A stretch of DNA of 64,000 nucleotides from Pyrus communis (lineage: Eukaryota > Streptophyta > Magnoliopsida > Rosales > Rosaceae). Position numbers and translations under genes: made by a program. Each line of letters opens with the position of its first letter. The stretch's first letter is position 1. The notes beneath the pieces are model-generated. The model searched no databases and had not been told where the DNA came from. It saw nothing but the letters and a program-made list of their open reading frames with translations. The stretch spans positions 2,067,688 to 2,131,687 of the forward strand of contig NC_084803.1 in the NCBI RefSeq assembly GCF_963583255.1, given 5' to 3'. Positions 25,821 to 37,689 of the stretch are shown here, in pieces.

Positions 25821-28085
25821 TTTTACTTCAGCTTCTTTAATGCCTTTTGTGTTAACGTCAGAAAGAGTTGCTCTGCTGCTCTGATATATACTAGAGGTAT
25901 ACGAGAAGCTCCATCTGTTTCTGTTTGTGTGTGTGTGTGAAAAATGGCACTTTTTTCTTTTTGCTTTCAGTGTTGTGTGTCGGAAGGTCAGTGATGATCA
26001 GAAGGAGCGTGGGGCCTTTCAATGTGAAATGAAATGGTTGATATGATATGATATGACGTAGGAAGAGAAGGACGTGAGTGAGGAGGAGCTTCAATTTAAA
26101 CAAAGTAAATTTCGGTTAATCTTGCTTAATAAATCGTAATCTGTTTCTTTTAATAAAAAGTAGTTAGCATGTAGAACACATGGCATGGCAGACCCAAAAA
26201 TAAGTGGCGGTGTTACCGTTTGGGCAAAGTTGTGAGCAAAAACTAAGCTTTCAGAAAATAAGTCCACAAAATATATCAAGTTGATATTTGTTTTCACGTG
26301 CAATCTCATTATACATGTAGGTAGAGATAAAAACAAATAAACATATGTACAACAAAACGAGTTCAATCATCTCAACTATGCTAAAGCTTTTAGAAAATAA
26401 ATTAACAATGTATATCAAGTTAACGTTATTTCAGTTCTATCATGCACGTGAAGTTAGAGATAAACATGCACAAATGAAATAGTGCACCCCATCCTACTAA
26501 AATGGGCAACGAAGATTTTGTTTTTGGATTTTTGAAACTCTAATACTACTAAACGCGAAAACTTAAAGTTCCATTCCATGTTTTACTTGATTTTTATGAA
26601 AGGGTGGGGGATAAGGAAAGCTTGTGAATTCGTTTGTTGGTGAATCATGAACATTATTTGAGATGGGTCCTAGAAAGTATGTCCGGCCTCCGGAATTTCA
26701 GGTTCTTCAGTGTTGGGCATTGCACGCGACGATTGGCGGTGTGGGGATGCGAGATTGCGAGGTTTGGTGATCATTTCATTGGTCTGTGTTGGCCTGTGGA
26801 TGATTAACTTACAAGTCACGAGTCATGAACAAGTAGGCGTGACTATTTACTGCAAATCCTTGCGATGCGCGTGAGGTTGGAGTTGACAAGAACCTGGAAA
26901 CGGGAGGTCCCGCAGCGCAGCACTTCACCCGATGTCTGAACGGCAGTGGCGGTAACTTCGAATAAAAGGCGGTAATTTTCATACAACAATACAGATAGAA
27001 AATGCCAGATTTTTACCCGACACAAACCACGTGCTACCCATCTCGCGTTCGCTGCTGCCTGCTGCCGCACCACCTTCCATTTTTAAAATATTTTTCTGGT
27101 TTTTGTTGGTAAACTGGGTAAAAAGCCAAGTATTTACCATCACGCATTGGAAATTAACTGAAACGCATGCGTACTAATTATCTGCTATCATATTTTTTGG
27201 ATCATCTTCTGCATTGATTTTTAATTTTACTTTAATTTGTTTTTAAGAATAAACGTCCCATGCGGATGTATAGTTGGTTAGCCGAAAGTATATAACTTGG
27301 TTAGCCGTCGTCAAGTTTCTTTCTAAGATATCCATTAGTATTAACAAATGAATGAGTATCCTCTCGTGATCTTTTTTGTGAGAATTCTAAAAATTTTCAA
27401 ATCATGTTTGTTTATTATACATCGTGCGGTCAATTTCGTCACGAAGAGGATCTGAAGAGGATCCTCATTCCGAACAAATACGTATTCAGAGGATACGCCT
27501 CTCCATTTACACGTGTCGACTAAAGAAGAATAACTAGTGAGTTAAGTCTATACATATAATTAATTTAATACTAGAGCGGTGCAGTACTTGGGTTCCAAGC
27601 CTTTTGGTGCTCATTGGAGGACTCTATAAGAGGGACTACGTCAGACTCACGAGAGAAAGATCATACTATTAGAGAGCCCTTCGTGTAATTTACATCAAAT
27701 ATATACACAGTACTACAGTTGGCGTAGTCCAACTTTGAGGGCAAACCACTTTAACCTTGTTGTTAATCATTTAACTTTTTATTCCAAGTCCGTCAAGGGT
27801 TGATCATACTTATCTATGTTGACTTTCCAATTTTGAGCGTTAACAACTCAAATAGTAAATTGTCTTGGCTTCTCTTCACCTCTCCACCCATTGTGAATAG
27901 TAAATCTCATGACAGTTACAATTCACCAAGTATTCAACGTATGAGATTGATTCAGAATAAGTTGTTATGGTTATTACTCTTCATCCATTATGAATAGTAA
28001 CTGCCATGAAACATAACTTGGGACTAGAAATGACATGGCTACTGCCAAGACTCCATCAGCCATGGCTTGAAGAAAGAGGTAGAGG

Positions 28086-29106
28086 TAGGGATGGGCAACG
28101 GTTATGTCGGGCGGGTAACCGCGGTTATTTACCCATAACCGTTTAAGTTTTTACCCACATAACCGTTTACCCGTTGGGTATTTACATAAACAGGTATACC
28201 CATACCCATAACCATTTATAAACGGTTAACCATACACATAACCGTATACCCATAACCGCATACCCATTTACTTTTTCTTTTTTTTTTACCTGTCTACCAA
28301 TTTTTTTTAACAACTTGAAAATTAAAAAAAATTTGTCATAATTTTCTTTTTTTCTAACTATTAAATACCATTATAAGTACATTTAACATGTATTTTTATA
28401 TTAACAGCAATATTATTTATGGATATATGTGATGTCTCCCAATTATTTGACGGTCAATCTATTACAAGAATCATGCATGATTGTAGGTTAATGAATATTC
28501 TTGTATACTGTTAATCTCAGCTACAAAATTTCATTAAAGTCAAATCTAATGGTCAATAGGATGTCTCCATTTTTTTTGAAAAATGGGGATCCCTTCCCTT
28601 AAAGGGCATGTATATATATGTAAGTACGCATCAATCTGCTAATAGGCTAATTTGATAAATATTTGGATTTTTATTTAGAAACATATGTTCATCGATCTAA
28701 GCCATTTAATCGATTTCTAATTTTGGGGTCAAATATTTATTGAAAACTCAAGGCCAATTAAATATATATAGGTACGCATCATCTAATAATAACATGTTTC
28801 TAAATGCTCAAGGTAATCATTATCTTGAATTGGTCAAAGCTCCAAAAGACTCCAAAACAAAATTGTCGAACACTAATGTTTTAGCACATTCAATCACATA
28901 TATTAAACATTAGTCTGTTCTATCAACTATACTTTTCTCTCATAACCGCGGATAATACCCATAACCGTCCATTTAAATTTCACGGGTAAATGGTTATACC
29001 CATAACCATTTATTTATCTAAACTGTTACCCATAACCGTAACCGTCAAATTTAAATGGGCAGATAACTGCGATTACCCATAACCAATGGGTATTTGCCCA
29101 TCCCTA
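28086..29106. mobile_element. Non-autonomous hAT-like transposon, complete copy
   Basis: Terminal inverted repeats TAGGGATGGGCAA (28086-28098) and TTGCCCATCCCTA (29094-29106) bound 1021 bases. These ends match the plant hAT style. Both subterminal regions carry many copies of CCCATAACCG/CGGTTAT, the kind of repeated motif that hAT transposases bind. The interior has no transposase frame. The eight flanking bases on each side (GGTAGAGG and GTGAGGAT) do not match exactly, so the target duplication has decayed or the borders differ slightly. Confidence 0.7.
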
Positions 29107-29107
29107 G

Positions 29108-29250
29108 TGAGGATCCTCCTGACCAAGCTCATCGGGCCGTTGAAATTTTATCCAACGACTGCAATTAATATAACTTTTAGAGGGACCCCCTGTTTGTAGC
29201 CGTTGGATAAAATTTCAACGGCTCGATGAGCTTGGTCAGGAGGATCCTCA
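29108..29250. mobile_element. MITE family B, highly palindromic copy
   Basis: The left arm TGAGGATCCTCCTGACCAAG and right arm CTTGGTCAGGAGGATCCTCA are perfect inverted repeats and remain complementary inward (CCGTTGAAATTTTATCCAACG against CGTTGGATAAAATTTCAACGG). The core is TAACTTTTAGAGGGACCCCC followed by TGTTTGTAGC. It abuts the right end of the hAT-like element. The near-perfect arms suggest a recent insertion. Confidence 0.8.
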
Positions 29251-29889
29251 CCTTTTGCTCAGGAGAGGATCCTAATCCGCATGTTTTGATATGGGTCTAA
29301 TGTATTGCACAGTCATAAGTAGGGTCTAATAAGTAGAGCAATTAAAGTGTCCATAATTTGAAAACAAAATTGCACCGACTGTCGTTAAATGTTTTATCAT
29401 GGCTCTTCCAGAATTAACATGGAACTTTAAGTTACACATCAAATCTCATCATTTCATAAAAAACTCTCATCTTTTTTAGTGTAAAATATATTGTTGTATT
29501 AAAAATAAAATAAAAAAAATTACTCATCAAATCTCATCGTTTCATCAAAAACTCTATTCGACACCTATTTTGAATTCTCCTCGCAATTCCTGCAGATTAG
29601 TATCCAAATTTGAATTTGAATTTGCATAAAGCTATGAGAACTATAAGTAATTTTACATGTTTTCGTTGAGTTGTTTACAATATCAAGCTTCATTTTTGCT
29701 GGTATTTGTTACATGATTCTAGTCTATATGATTTGCAAGCATTATACATTGATTGTCTTATGTAAGTAATTGCTCAAGAGGCTTTTGACATTGATTGTGT
29801 TAACTTCGGGGGCTTTTAACATTACCAAGATGGAGGACTACATCTTACTGTTAGAATCATGTAAAATTACTTATTCCACCATGATAGGT

Positions 29890-30160
29890 AGTTACAATAT
29901 GGTAGGTAGTTTAGCTTGTACAAGTACTTATATGGCAGGTCATTCTGACTGTAAAAGTACTTATATAATAGGTAGTTTAGATTATAAAAGATCAGTTGAA
30001 ATCTAAGTTTATACCGACTAATATTGTAATATGATAGGTAGTTTAGCTTGTACAAGTACTTATATGACATGTAGTTTAGACTGTAAAAGTACTTGTATGA
30101 TAGGTAGTTTAGATTGTAAAAGATCAGCTGACATCTGGGTTTATGTCGACTAATAGAGTA
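29890..30160. repeat. Two-level minisatellite
   Basis: A unit of about 130 bases (from about 29897 and again from about 30029) is repeated twice. Each unit is built from sub-repeats of about 36 bases with the pattern GGTAGTTTAG-YTGTAMAAGT-ACTTRTATGA. The second-level unit ends in AAAGATCAGYTGA and GTCGACTAAT-like sequence. The repetition opens long low-complexity frames on both strands, which are not taken as genes. Confidence 0.75.
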
Positions 30161-30942
30161 CTTGAGTTGAAAAAAAAATTGAAAAATAATATAACTAATA
30201 GTGAGGCCCCCCAAGAGATTTATAGATGTCCGAAATTTTGGAAATATCCTAAATTAATTTTAGGAAATATGTGGTGCGAATAGAATGACTCTAACTTTGA
30301 CTTATAGCACACAATTTTTTGTCGAAAAAAAATTTGAAATTTTTATCTTTAAGAAATATTTTGCCCTGGAGTTAAGGAAAATATTGCAAAACCTTTAGAT
30401 GTGATCCTACCGATTATTAGGTCTTGAAAATATTTTTTATTGATTCTTAAAGTGAGAAAATAGAAAAATATCTTTAAATTTGGGTTTTAAATCATTGATT
30501 ACAAGTGTTTAAAAATGAATTATAATATATTTTGCATGGAAAAAATATATTTTGAAAAACACGAATATGATAGTTTGTTGTTATGGTAAGAGAAATAAAA
30601 GAAACATTAACAAAATAAAAAATAAAAATAAAAAACTGAAAAAAAAATTGAAAATGGAGGGATCGGTGTGAATATAGCGATTGTTTTCCGTATTAGTCAC
30701 TACCTTTTTAGCGATTATCAAAGAGAATTGCTAGTAAAGTACCGATCGTATCATTTTCTTTTTTTTTTCTTTTTTTTTTTTTTTTCTTTTTCCATTGCAT
30801 AGCTATAGTAGAGTAAAATAGTAATCACAATGCAAAGTATCAACCTAACAACAAAAAGTGCTGACACATGGAGTCCTATTCATAGACCTAAATAAAAAAA
30901 TAACCACGATTGGACTAATCTGATTGCTAGGCCATAAAATTG

Positions 30943-31141
30943 GGAAGGGATCTTTTCCAGATCTCTTCCACCAAATCCACCCAATCACCTAATTCGGATC
31001 CTTGAAATTTAGTACAACTGCTAAAGTTATTATAACTTTTAAATGGGCCCTCTGTTTGTAGCCGTTAGATCAAATTTCAAGGGCCTTGATTGATTGATTG
31101 GATGGATTTGGTGGAAGGGATTCGGAGAGGATCTCTTTCCA
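30943..31141. mobile_element. MITE family B, larger diverged copy
   Basis: The ends GGGAAGGGATCTTTTCCAGA and AGAGGATCTCTTTCC are inverted, and inner arms CTTCCACCAAATCCACCCAATC and GATTGGATGGATTTGGTGGAAG pair over a long stretch. The core TATAACTTTTAAATGGGCCC and TCTGTTTGTAGCCGTTAGAT are shared with the copy at 29108-29250. Confidence 0.7.
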
Positions 31142-32804
31142 TAAAATTGGACCTATTTCAAGTTAGTTTATTTACACATAATAGATTTGTAAGGAATAAG
31201 TTAATTTAAACTACATATTAATGAAACTCTTTTTGTCAACTCTAAGAGGGTGAAAAAAACATTTTTGTCTTCTATCACAAAATAAAATTATGGACAATAA
31301 AGTAATTTGCACAAACTAAATTTTACAGTTGTTTTTTAAAGCATCATCTACATGTAATCCTAACAAATCACCTACAAGAACTCCGAATTTTTACGGGTGT
31401 ATTGTTTTATGAAACTTCGAATTTCTATGGCACTTATTTTCAAAACTTCAAGTTTGAGTTTAAGTACAAACTCTAGGTTCATGATATCTCCAAACAAACA
31501 CAATATACATATGTAGTGAACGGAAATAGCTTTGGGACCTATGTGTGAAAATAATGAGTGACGACCCAAAATATGGGGCTGTCGTGGCTTGCAGGCCCAA
31601 AAGAGTGGTTATTGGGTTGTTGAGCAACAAAGGAGAAGTAAATGGGTTAACAGATTATATACCCAATTATTGGGCTAAGAAGGAAGAGTGAAAAACAAGG
31701 CCTAACCCATGGGCTTGTTATATTATGCGAGCCAAAAATAAAACAAGGCCCAAAAGAAAAAAAAAACAAGTGGGACGGTTTGGTGCATATGCCCAATTAG
31801 GTTGCGGGTCGATTGCAGGCAGCCTAAGTTCGTAAGAAAGGTGATGCAAAACGGCTTTGTTTTGGACCTCAGAGTTTTGGAGCAGAAACGACTTGGTGGC
31901 TCAAGCAACGCAGCTTCAGGCTGCGACTCCCATGCGTGTAGGGTTTGAAAAATCCCATTTTTTTTCTTCTCTTATTCACGCATATTCAATTCACCACAAT
32001 TATAAGAACAATAAAATTAAGCTGAATCTATAATTTGAAAAAAAAATGTAAAATTAGAGTTCATGCTTCATGGTGAATGTTTCATGCAATCATTGCTGAA
32101 AAAATATCAAAATTGAAACCATGTTTTATAGATTACTTGGATTGCTTGATGAATATTGTGAATGGCTTTGTAGTAAACAAGCATTCAGTTCCTTAGCTCA
32201 GTGTCAGGAGCGTGTTTAACAATGTGTTGTGGCCTAAATTTAACTGAAGGAGAGAGAATGGGGTGGAGCTGCATAAAGAGAAAAGATAGGCTTAGGAATT
32301 ACTGTGATGATATTTCTCCGTACCTTGTGCCTTTTTGAAGAAAAATAATGGAGTTACTTGCCCTACAAGTAATACAAAGTTGTGCCTTTTTGTTTTTTAT
32401 AATTAATTCTTGAATTGTTTCTCACTAATATTAGTAGTTGTTGAGACTATAAATATTCAAGTAATGATTTCTGTTGTGAAATTGGTGTGAATGCCCACAT
32501 AAAGAAAACAACCACATATGGTTAAGGGTGGAAAGTGGAAGAATAGAAGTCAAAATTATATTGTTTAAATAGTAGAAGTTTGGTTTTTATTGTTTTGGTG
32601 TGTAAGCTTTTTACATGCATTAAAAGATACGTATGTTTGTATCGTATGAGTAGTACAAAAAGATGAAAAGCAGAAAATAATAATCATGTTTTCCTCATTT
32701 ATCCCTCTCTACGTTCATTTCTCTCATCTGATACTAGTGAAGAAAATAAACAGAATAATACATGGCTTCCGTTTCACTTCAATCTCTAACAACTCTGATA
32801 ATAT

Positions 32805-33305
32805 ATATAGGTATGTATCATCTGATAATAATATGTTTCTAAATGCTCAAGGTAATCATTATCTTGAATTGGTCAAAACTCCAAAAGACTCCAAAACAAA
32901 ACTGTCGAACACTCTAATGTTTTAGCATATTTAATCACATGTATTAAACGTTAGCCCATTTTATCAACTATATTTTTCTCTCAAATGAGGCATAAATAAA
33001 TAAATAAATATATATATATATTATGGTCCTTTATAACCAAATATATCTCAGGATACTAAACCTATTTAGAAACATTTTTATTTTATTTTTTATTTTAAGT
33101 TTTACATATAATAAAATAAACGATTAAATGGGTACCCGTTTATAACCGCGGGTAATACCCATAACTACCAATTTAAATTTCACTGTAAATGATTATACCC
33201 ATAACCATTTATTTATCTAAACGGTTATTCATGACCGGAACTGTCAAATTTAAATGGATGGATAACCGCGGTTACTTATAACCAATGAGTATTTGCCCAT
33301 CCCTA
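32805..33305. mobile_element. Second hAT-like copy, left end missing
   Basis: From about 32805 the sequence follows the interior of the element at 28086-29106 (for example TTTCTAAATGCTCAAGGTAA and GTCGAACACT). It ends with the same TTGCCCATCCCTA end at 33293-33305. It lacks the left terminal repeat and carries an AT-rich insertion of about 120 bases near 32990-33115. Confidence 0.65.
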
Positions 33306-34480
33306 GATGGAGGTGAATTTTGGATTGGATGAGTGATCTGGCCATGGCAAAAAAAATCATGGGTGGACCTGCTCTAATGGGAGGAACATACGAAACTAAT
33401 GACGCACAGGTCCAATATTAACTCTAGGTTCAAATACTTGTATCCTAAATGCAGTATAAGATGGAGTCAAATATAGATGGGAGAAATTTTGTCATGTACT
33501 CGAAATATGATTCGGTATATTACATGTCATAATATTATTAAAGAGATTTTTTTTAAGTGTTCCTGCACTTGTTTAACACACATAGTGGTTCGTGTTCCGA
33601 ATTCATTGAAAAATTTCTCCATATATGGATTATCAAAGATAAAAAACAATATAGCTTAACAATTAAATATGACGCCAGGAAAGGAAGCAAAGCACATATC
33701 CTTGAGATTTTCGAGTTGCTTGAGCAATTTTCAAGAAAAAATTGTTTATGGCAACAATTATTTTCTTAATAGATTATAATTATATGATCAGTACACAGAT
33801 CGCAGAAACGATGATGCATGTTTGAGAGAGGCTTTAATTATTATTTTCACACTAATTTCTGGGTTTGATGACTGCATGCAAGGCATGGAGTTTGTGATTG
33901 GTGAAGATAGCGGTATCTTCTTCTTCGTCTCCTTCTCCTAGTCTCCACTCAAACTCCTGCACCAACCTTCCGATAGTTGTGCATACTATTAGCATTGCCT
34001 GAAGAGAACCGGCACACGCCCTCTTTCCAGCTCCAAATGCCATTGTCTTCTGCAATTCCATTGGATCCCATTTTTCCTTCTCCAGAAATCTCTCTGGCTT
34101 CCATTCTTCTGGCATTTCCCATTTGTTTTTGTCCATGTTACACCCGTACAAGTTTACAGCAATCTGCACATACAAGAAAGATTAATCTCATAATGGAATG
34201 TATGTATGTATTCTATCAATTACCTGTGTTCCAACAGGGATATAGTAACCTCCTAATTGGGTATCTTCATCAACATATTTTGTAAGAGCTACTGGAACTG
34301 GACTGTGCTTCCTCAAAGTTTCGTGGAAAACAGCATTCAGGTATGGCAGCTGGGACAAGTGTTCCTCACTAACCTTGTCGCATCCACAAGCATTTTGGAT
34401 TTCTTCGTGCAGACGTTCCTGTAATTATACATTTTAAACACCCGGTCAATATCTATATGTGTCAGCTAGTGAAAAGAGAG

Positions 34481-34630
34481 TAATGTTAGGGAAACTAAAA
34501 TTTTAAATAAAATTTGTAAACCAAATAATATGTCATCCATAAAAATAAACACGTTAATCAATACTTAAGTAATAATTCAATCATCAACAATTACATCATT
34601 AGGTTAACAAATTTAATCTATCTAACATTA
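34481..34630. mobile_element. MITE family C copy inside the kaurene oxidase pseudogene
   Basis: TAATGTTAGGGAAACTAAAA at the left and TTAATCTATCTAACATTA at the right form the terminal inverted repeats. It lies between exons 7 and 6 of the pseudogene; the equivalent intron of the intact gene (12945-13034) is only 90 bases and lacks it, so it inserted after the two copies separated or was lost from the other. Confidence 0.7.
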
Positions 34631-36277
34631 TATAAAAATAAAAAAAATCATAAATCTAACTGTTATTTTATTTTCGATCAGAAAACGCAGGCAGTCAAGT
34701 CCGAGTCCAATCGACGTCGAGATCGTCGGATTTCCCAACAAAACATACCGGAGAGCTCACTGTTCTAACTGTTATTTCACTATCAGTAAAGAGGTGTTTG
34801 TTTATGATTTGATTTTCAAAAAGTGTGTCTCATCTCAATAATATTATTCAAGAAAATTAAACTAATTAATAAGTAAAAAAATTACAAATTAAAGTATCAT
34901 TTGCATATAAAATTTAAAATTAGGTATCAATTACTGAGACAATAACCTGTCGTTTTGGATGCTTAGCAAGTTCATACATAGCCCATTCCATTGTTACCAC
35001 TGTAGTATCCGCTGCCTCAAGAATCGATTCCCAAACAGAAACGGTTATTTACTCCGTTGTAACCGTTTCTCCTTCACAAAGCAAGCAGTCCAGAAAACAA
35101 TTTACCTCCTGTTTCATTAATCCACCCAAGTAATTATATAAACAATCAATTTTTTTTTTTTTTAATTATTACAAGCAATGATGAGAGTGAGAAGAGTTTG
35201 ATGAATCCGAGTGCAGTCGGATTAGTAAAAAGACCCTAACCCTCTGAGACAATCGACCACGTGCATATAAAAAACCAATGAATAACTAAACAAAACCTTT
35301 CCAAATTAAATTAAGAATAATTAGCATATCGTTATTAAATTTGAAAGCAAGAAATGAATTGAAGGAGCAACCTCTCCGGAAGCAATTCGTTTCATTGACT
35401 CCTTAATCAGGACACTCATTACTGCCTTCCTGCGGAAACAGATATTCTGGATTTTCATTTCCAAGTTCTTGCTGGGAATCCATCTCAGATAAGGAAAGAA
35501 GTCCCTCCAATCAGTTTCAGTGGCACCCTTGAGCACATCAGCTACAAGAATCTCGTAGATCTCATTTCTTGACAAAGTAGTTCCAAGCTTCTCCACATAA
35601 ATTGATCCTTCTACGTTCTTTCCCAAGGCCTGGTAAATTTGATCAAGATAATCAATTAACTTAACTGTAATGTCTTGAAGAAAATAAACTCACCTGCTTC
35701 AACGAAAGTCCGAAGAGTTCGGGCTCGAACACTTTCTTGAAATTCACAGCTTCATTAGGAGACTTTTTTACATGAGCATGCAATTGGCTTGACACAGTGT
35801 CTCTCAAGGTATATCTGTGGTTCCGGTGCCGCTTCTGTGTAATATATATATACCTCTACAGCCACATCTGCGGTATTGAGGACAACCACAGTGGAAGCAC
35901 CAGTCCTGATGGAATAGATTGGTCCGTACGTTTCAGCCCAATTTGTAAATGTCTTGTAGGGCTTCTTCTCCTTCATCTGCAACAAATTCCCCACCACCGG
36001 CAACCCAGGTACCACTGCAAAAACATTGGCAAAAATAAAAGTTGAATCTTTAGGATCCCAATATATCATTCAAAAAATGAGAGAGTACTTTCTATTTTGG
36101 GCTGGCTAGTATTGAGCTTTTGAGCTCCCTTTCTGATCAGCAAGCAAATCGGTTTTACAAGGGTGAGTTCTAGTCGCTGAGTTTATATCAATTTAATTTG
36201 ATATGACTGAGAAAAAAAATAATTTTGCATGTGCTTATAAGTAATTAGGTTATTCCTCATATTGTCAATTGATTTTA

Positions 36278-36372
36278 AGGATTTGTTATTAGCACTCCAA
36301 AAATCTCATTCTACACTCCTTACAAATTTGGAATATTAAATGAGATTTTTGGAATGCTAATAACAATTTCCT
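36278..36372. mobile_element. MITE family D copy
   Basis: Almost the whole 95 bases form a hairpin: GTTATTAGCACTCCAAAAAT at the left and ATTTTTGGAATGCTAATAAC at the right. It lies in intron 1 of the kaurene oxidase pseudogene. Confidence 0.75.
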
Positions 36373-36944
36373 TGATTTTATGGTAGAACTTCAACTTTCT
36401 TCATACTTGAAAGCGGATTTGAAAGCGCAGTTGAGCTAGAGTGCATGACGGAATGAACATTGTATATAGAGGGCCGGGTAAACGAACATTTGTGCTATCT
36501 ACATGCATAAGTGAAAGCGCTTCATACCATACAAGAAAAGCTGGCAATAGCTACTGACTTTGTTGTATAGAATGAACGTTTAGTTTGCATTTTGGAAGGG
36601 CAAGTTCTACCCAGGATTCCTACGTTGACGCAGATAAACTGAAAAGGGAAAGAGGACATGGAAATGAAGGCAAAGAAATAGAAGTAGTTACCTGGGACAG
36701 GAGGAGGTTTGGCGTATGGTCCTGTCTTTTTTGTGAAGATGAATTCTTTGATGAAATATTGGAAGAAGAGCAAAGAAAAAGTACCCACTACAACAATGGT
36801 GGAAAATGAAGTTTTTATTGCTTGAAAATCGTGAAGGATGTGTTCTAATCCTTTTCCATCGAGAAAGGCATCCTTTTTTTGGCCTTTCGACCTTCCATTG
36901 AGATCATGGATATAATAGTCAAGTAATATTTCATATGAATCCAA

Positions 36945-37689
36945 TTTATTGTTGCAGGAACAATTTGAGTTCTGCTTATTTTGTCAACGGAAAGATTCTT
37001 GAGTGTTAATGGTTCTCACTGGATGTTGATGGTTAACCCAATAATTAAATACAATTAGTGATTTAACAATTTTTTTAAAGCGTAATGCTGGAGAGACTAA
37101 ATCTGTAAACTAAAATTTTATAAGTTTAATGGTAATAAACGGGACTCGTGTAGACTAAGACCTGGTTTGGTACTGAGGTGATTCTGAAAAAAGCTGCTAT
37201 CAAAAAAAGCTGGGAGCTGTTTTTGTGTTTGGTAAACACTCAGCTTCAGCTTTTTTTCACAGTTTTGGATGAAAAAAAGCCAAAAATAAGAAGCTACAAA
37301 ACCTAGCTTTGAAAAACTGGCTTTTTTTCACATCTGTTTTACATAAGAGTTTACCAAACACTCTAATACTGCTTTTTTTTTTTTTTCAAAAGCACTTTTA
37401 CAAAAAAGTTTACCAAACACTCTGCTGCTTTATTTCACAGCTGTTTATTCTCACAGCACAGCAGAAGCAGCTTTTTTTCAAAGCACAGCAATACCAAACC
37501 AGCCCTTAGTAGCTTGCTAAGAAGTCTTAGCGAGTCCCCTCGACAGCGTCGGTACTACTAAGACCTTCGCTTCCTCTCCTTCACATCCCAACACCTGCTT
37601 CATTTCTTTCCTAATAACGGGTTTCTTCCCTAATTCCCTCGCCAGCGTACAGACTATGTGATTACACCTGCGTGTAGAAAATCAGGAAG
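36945..37689. other. Nested transposon region left of the YKT6 fragment
   Basis: A half-copy of MITE family C starts near 37083 (AATGCTGGAGAGACTAAAT). Its expected continuation (AAATGACATAGAAGTTGATG) resumes only near 38304, so about 1.17 kb is inserted in it. That insertion contains another MITE (37160-37507) and the YKT6 fragment. No intact gene is seen. Confidence 0.5.
37160..37507. mobile_element. MITE rich in AAAAGC / GCTTTTTT
   Basis: The left end CTAAGACCTGGTTTGGTACT and the right end AATACCAAACCAGCCCTTAG are inverted repeats. The interior is made of repeated AGCAGCTTTTTTTC and GTTTACCAAACACTC motifs. There is no coding capacity; the ends are of a type common in plant hAT-related MITEs. 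Confidence 0.75.

Larger units (their letters stand above)
25821..33851. other. Large intergenic region dominated by transposon remnants
   Basis: About 8 kb with no supported gene. It contains a partial family A MITE (27360-27480), a probable non-autonomous hAT element (28086-29106), two family B palindromic MITEs (29108-29250 and 30943-31141), a minisatellite (29890-30160), a poly-T tract (30755-30785) and a second, truncated hAT-like copy (32805-33305). A GC-richer unique stretch at 31560-31960 might be a retrotransposon remnant, but nothing in it could be named. Confidence 0.6.
33852..36944 (-). pseudogene. Ent-kaurene oxidase pseudogene (inverted copy of the gene at 10383-13629)
   Basis: Exons correspond one to one with the intact gene and have identical lengths: exon 2 35854-36014 (161), exon 4 35694-35834 (141), exon 5 35372-35629 (258), exon 6 34947-35108 (162), exon 7 34224-34418 (195) and exon 8 33852-34163 (312). 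Exon 1 is 36692-36944, with an N-terminus about 29 residues longer than the other copy. Exon 3 (54 codons) is absent: only 19 bases (35835-35853) separate exons 2 and 4, too short for a plant intron. Exon 6 has an in-frame TAA at 35049-35051 where the other copy has CAA (Gln). Heme motif [10 protein letters not shown] and ETLR are still readable, so decay looks fairly recent. A family C MITE sits in intron 6. Calling it a pseudogene is well supported; a short transcript remains possible. Confidence 0.92.

Noticed and set aside
26843..27073. A 76-residue minus-strand frame (MVRQQAAANARWVARGLC...)
   Set aside because: No recognisable domain, no neighbouring exons in frame, and it lies in a transposon-rich spacer.
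29867..30214. A 115-residue tyrosine-rich minus-strand frame
   Set aside because: It is produced by the minisatellite repeats at 29890-30160; a frame on the opposite strand is equally open, so neither is evidence of a gene.
28080..33310. The repeated ACCCATAACC/GGTTATGGG motifs considered as telomere-like repeats or a CRISPR-like array
   Set aside because: Spacing is irregular, the motif is not the plant telomere repeat, and both copies lie inside elements bounded by hAT-type terminal repeats.
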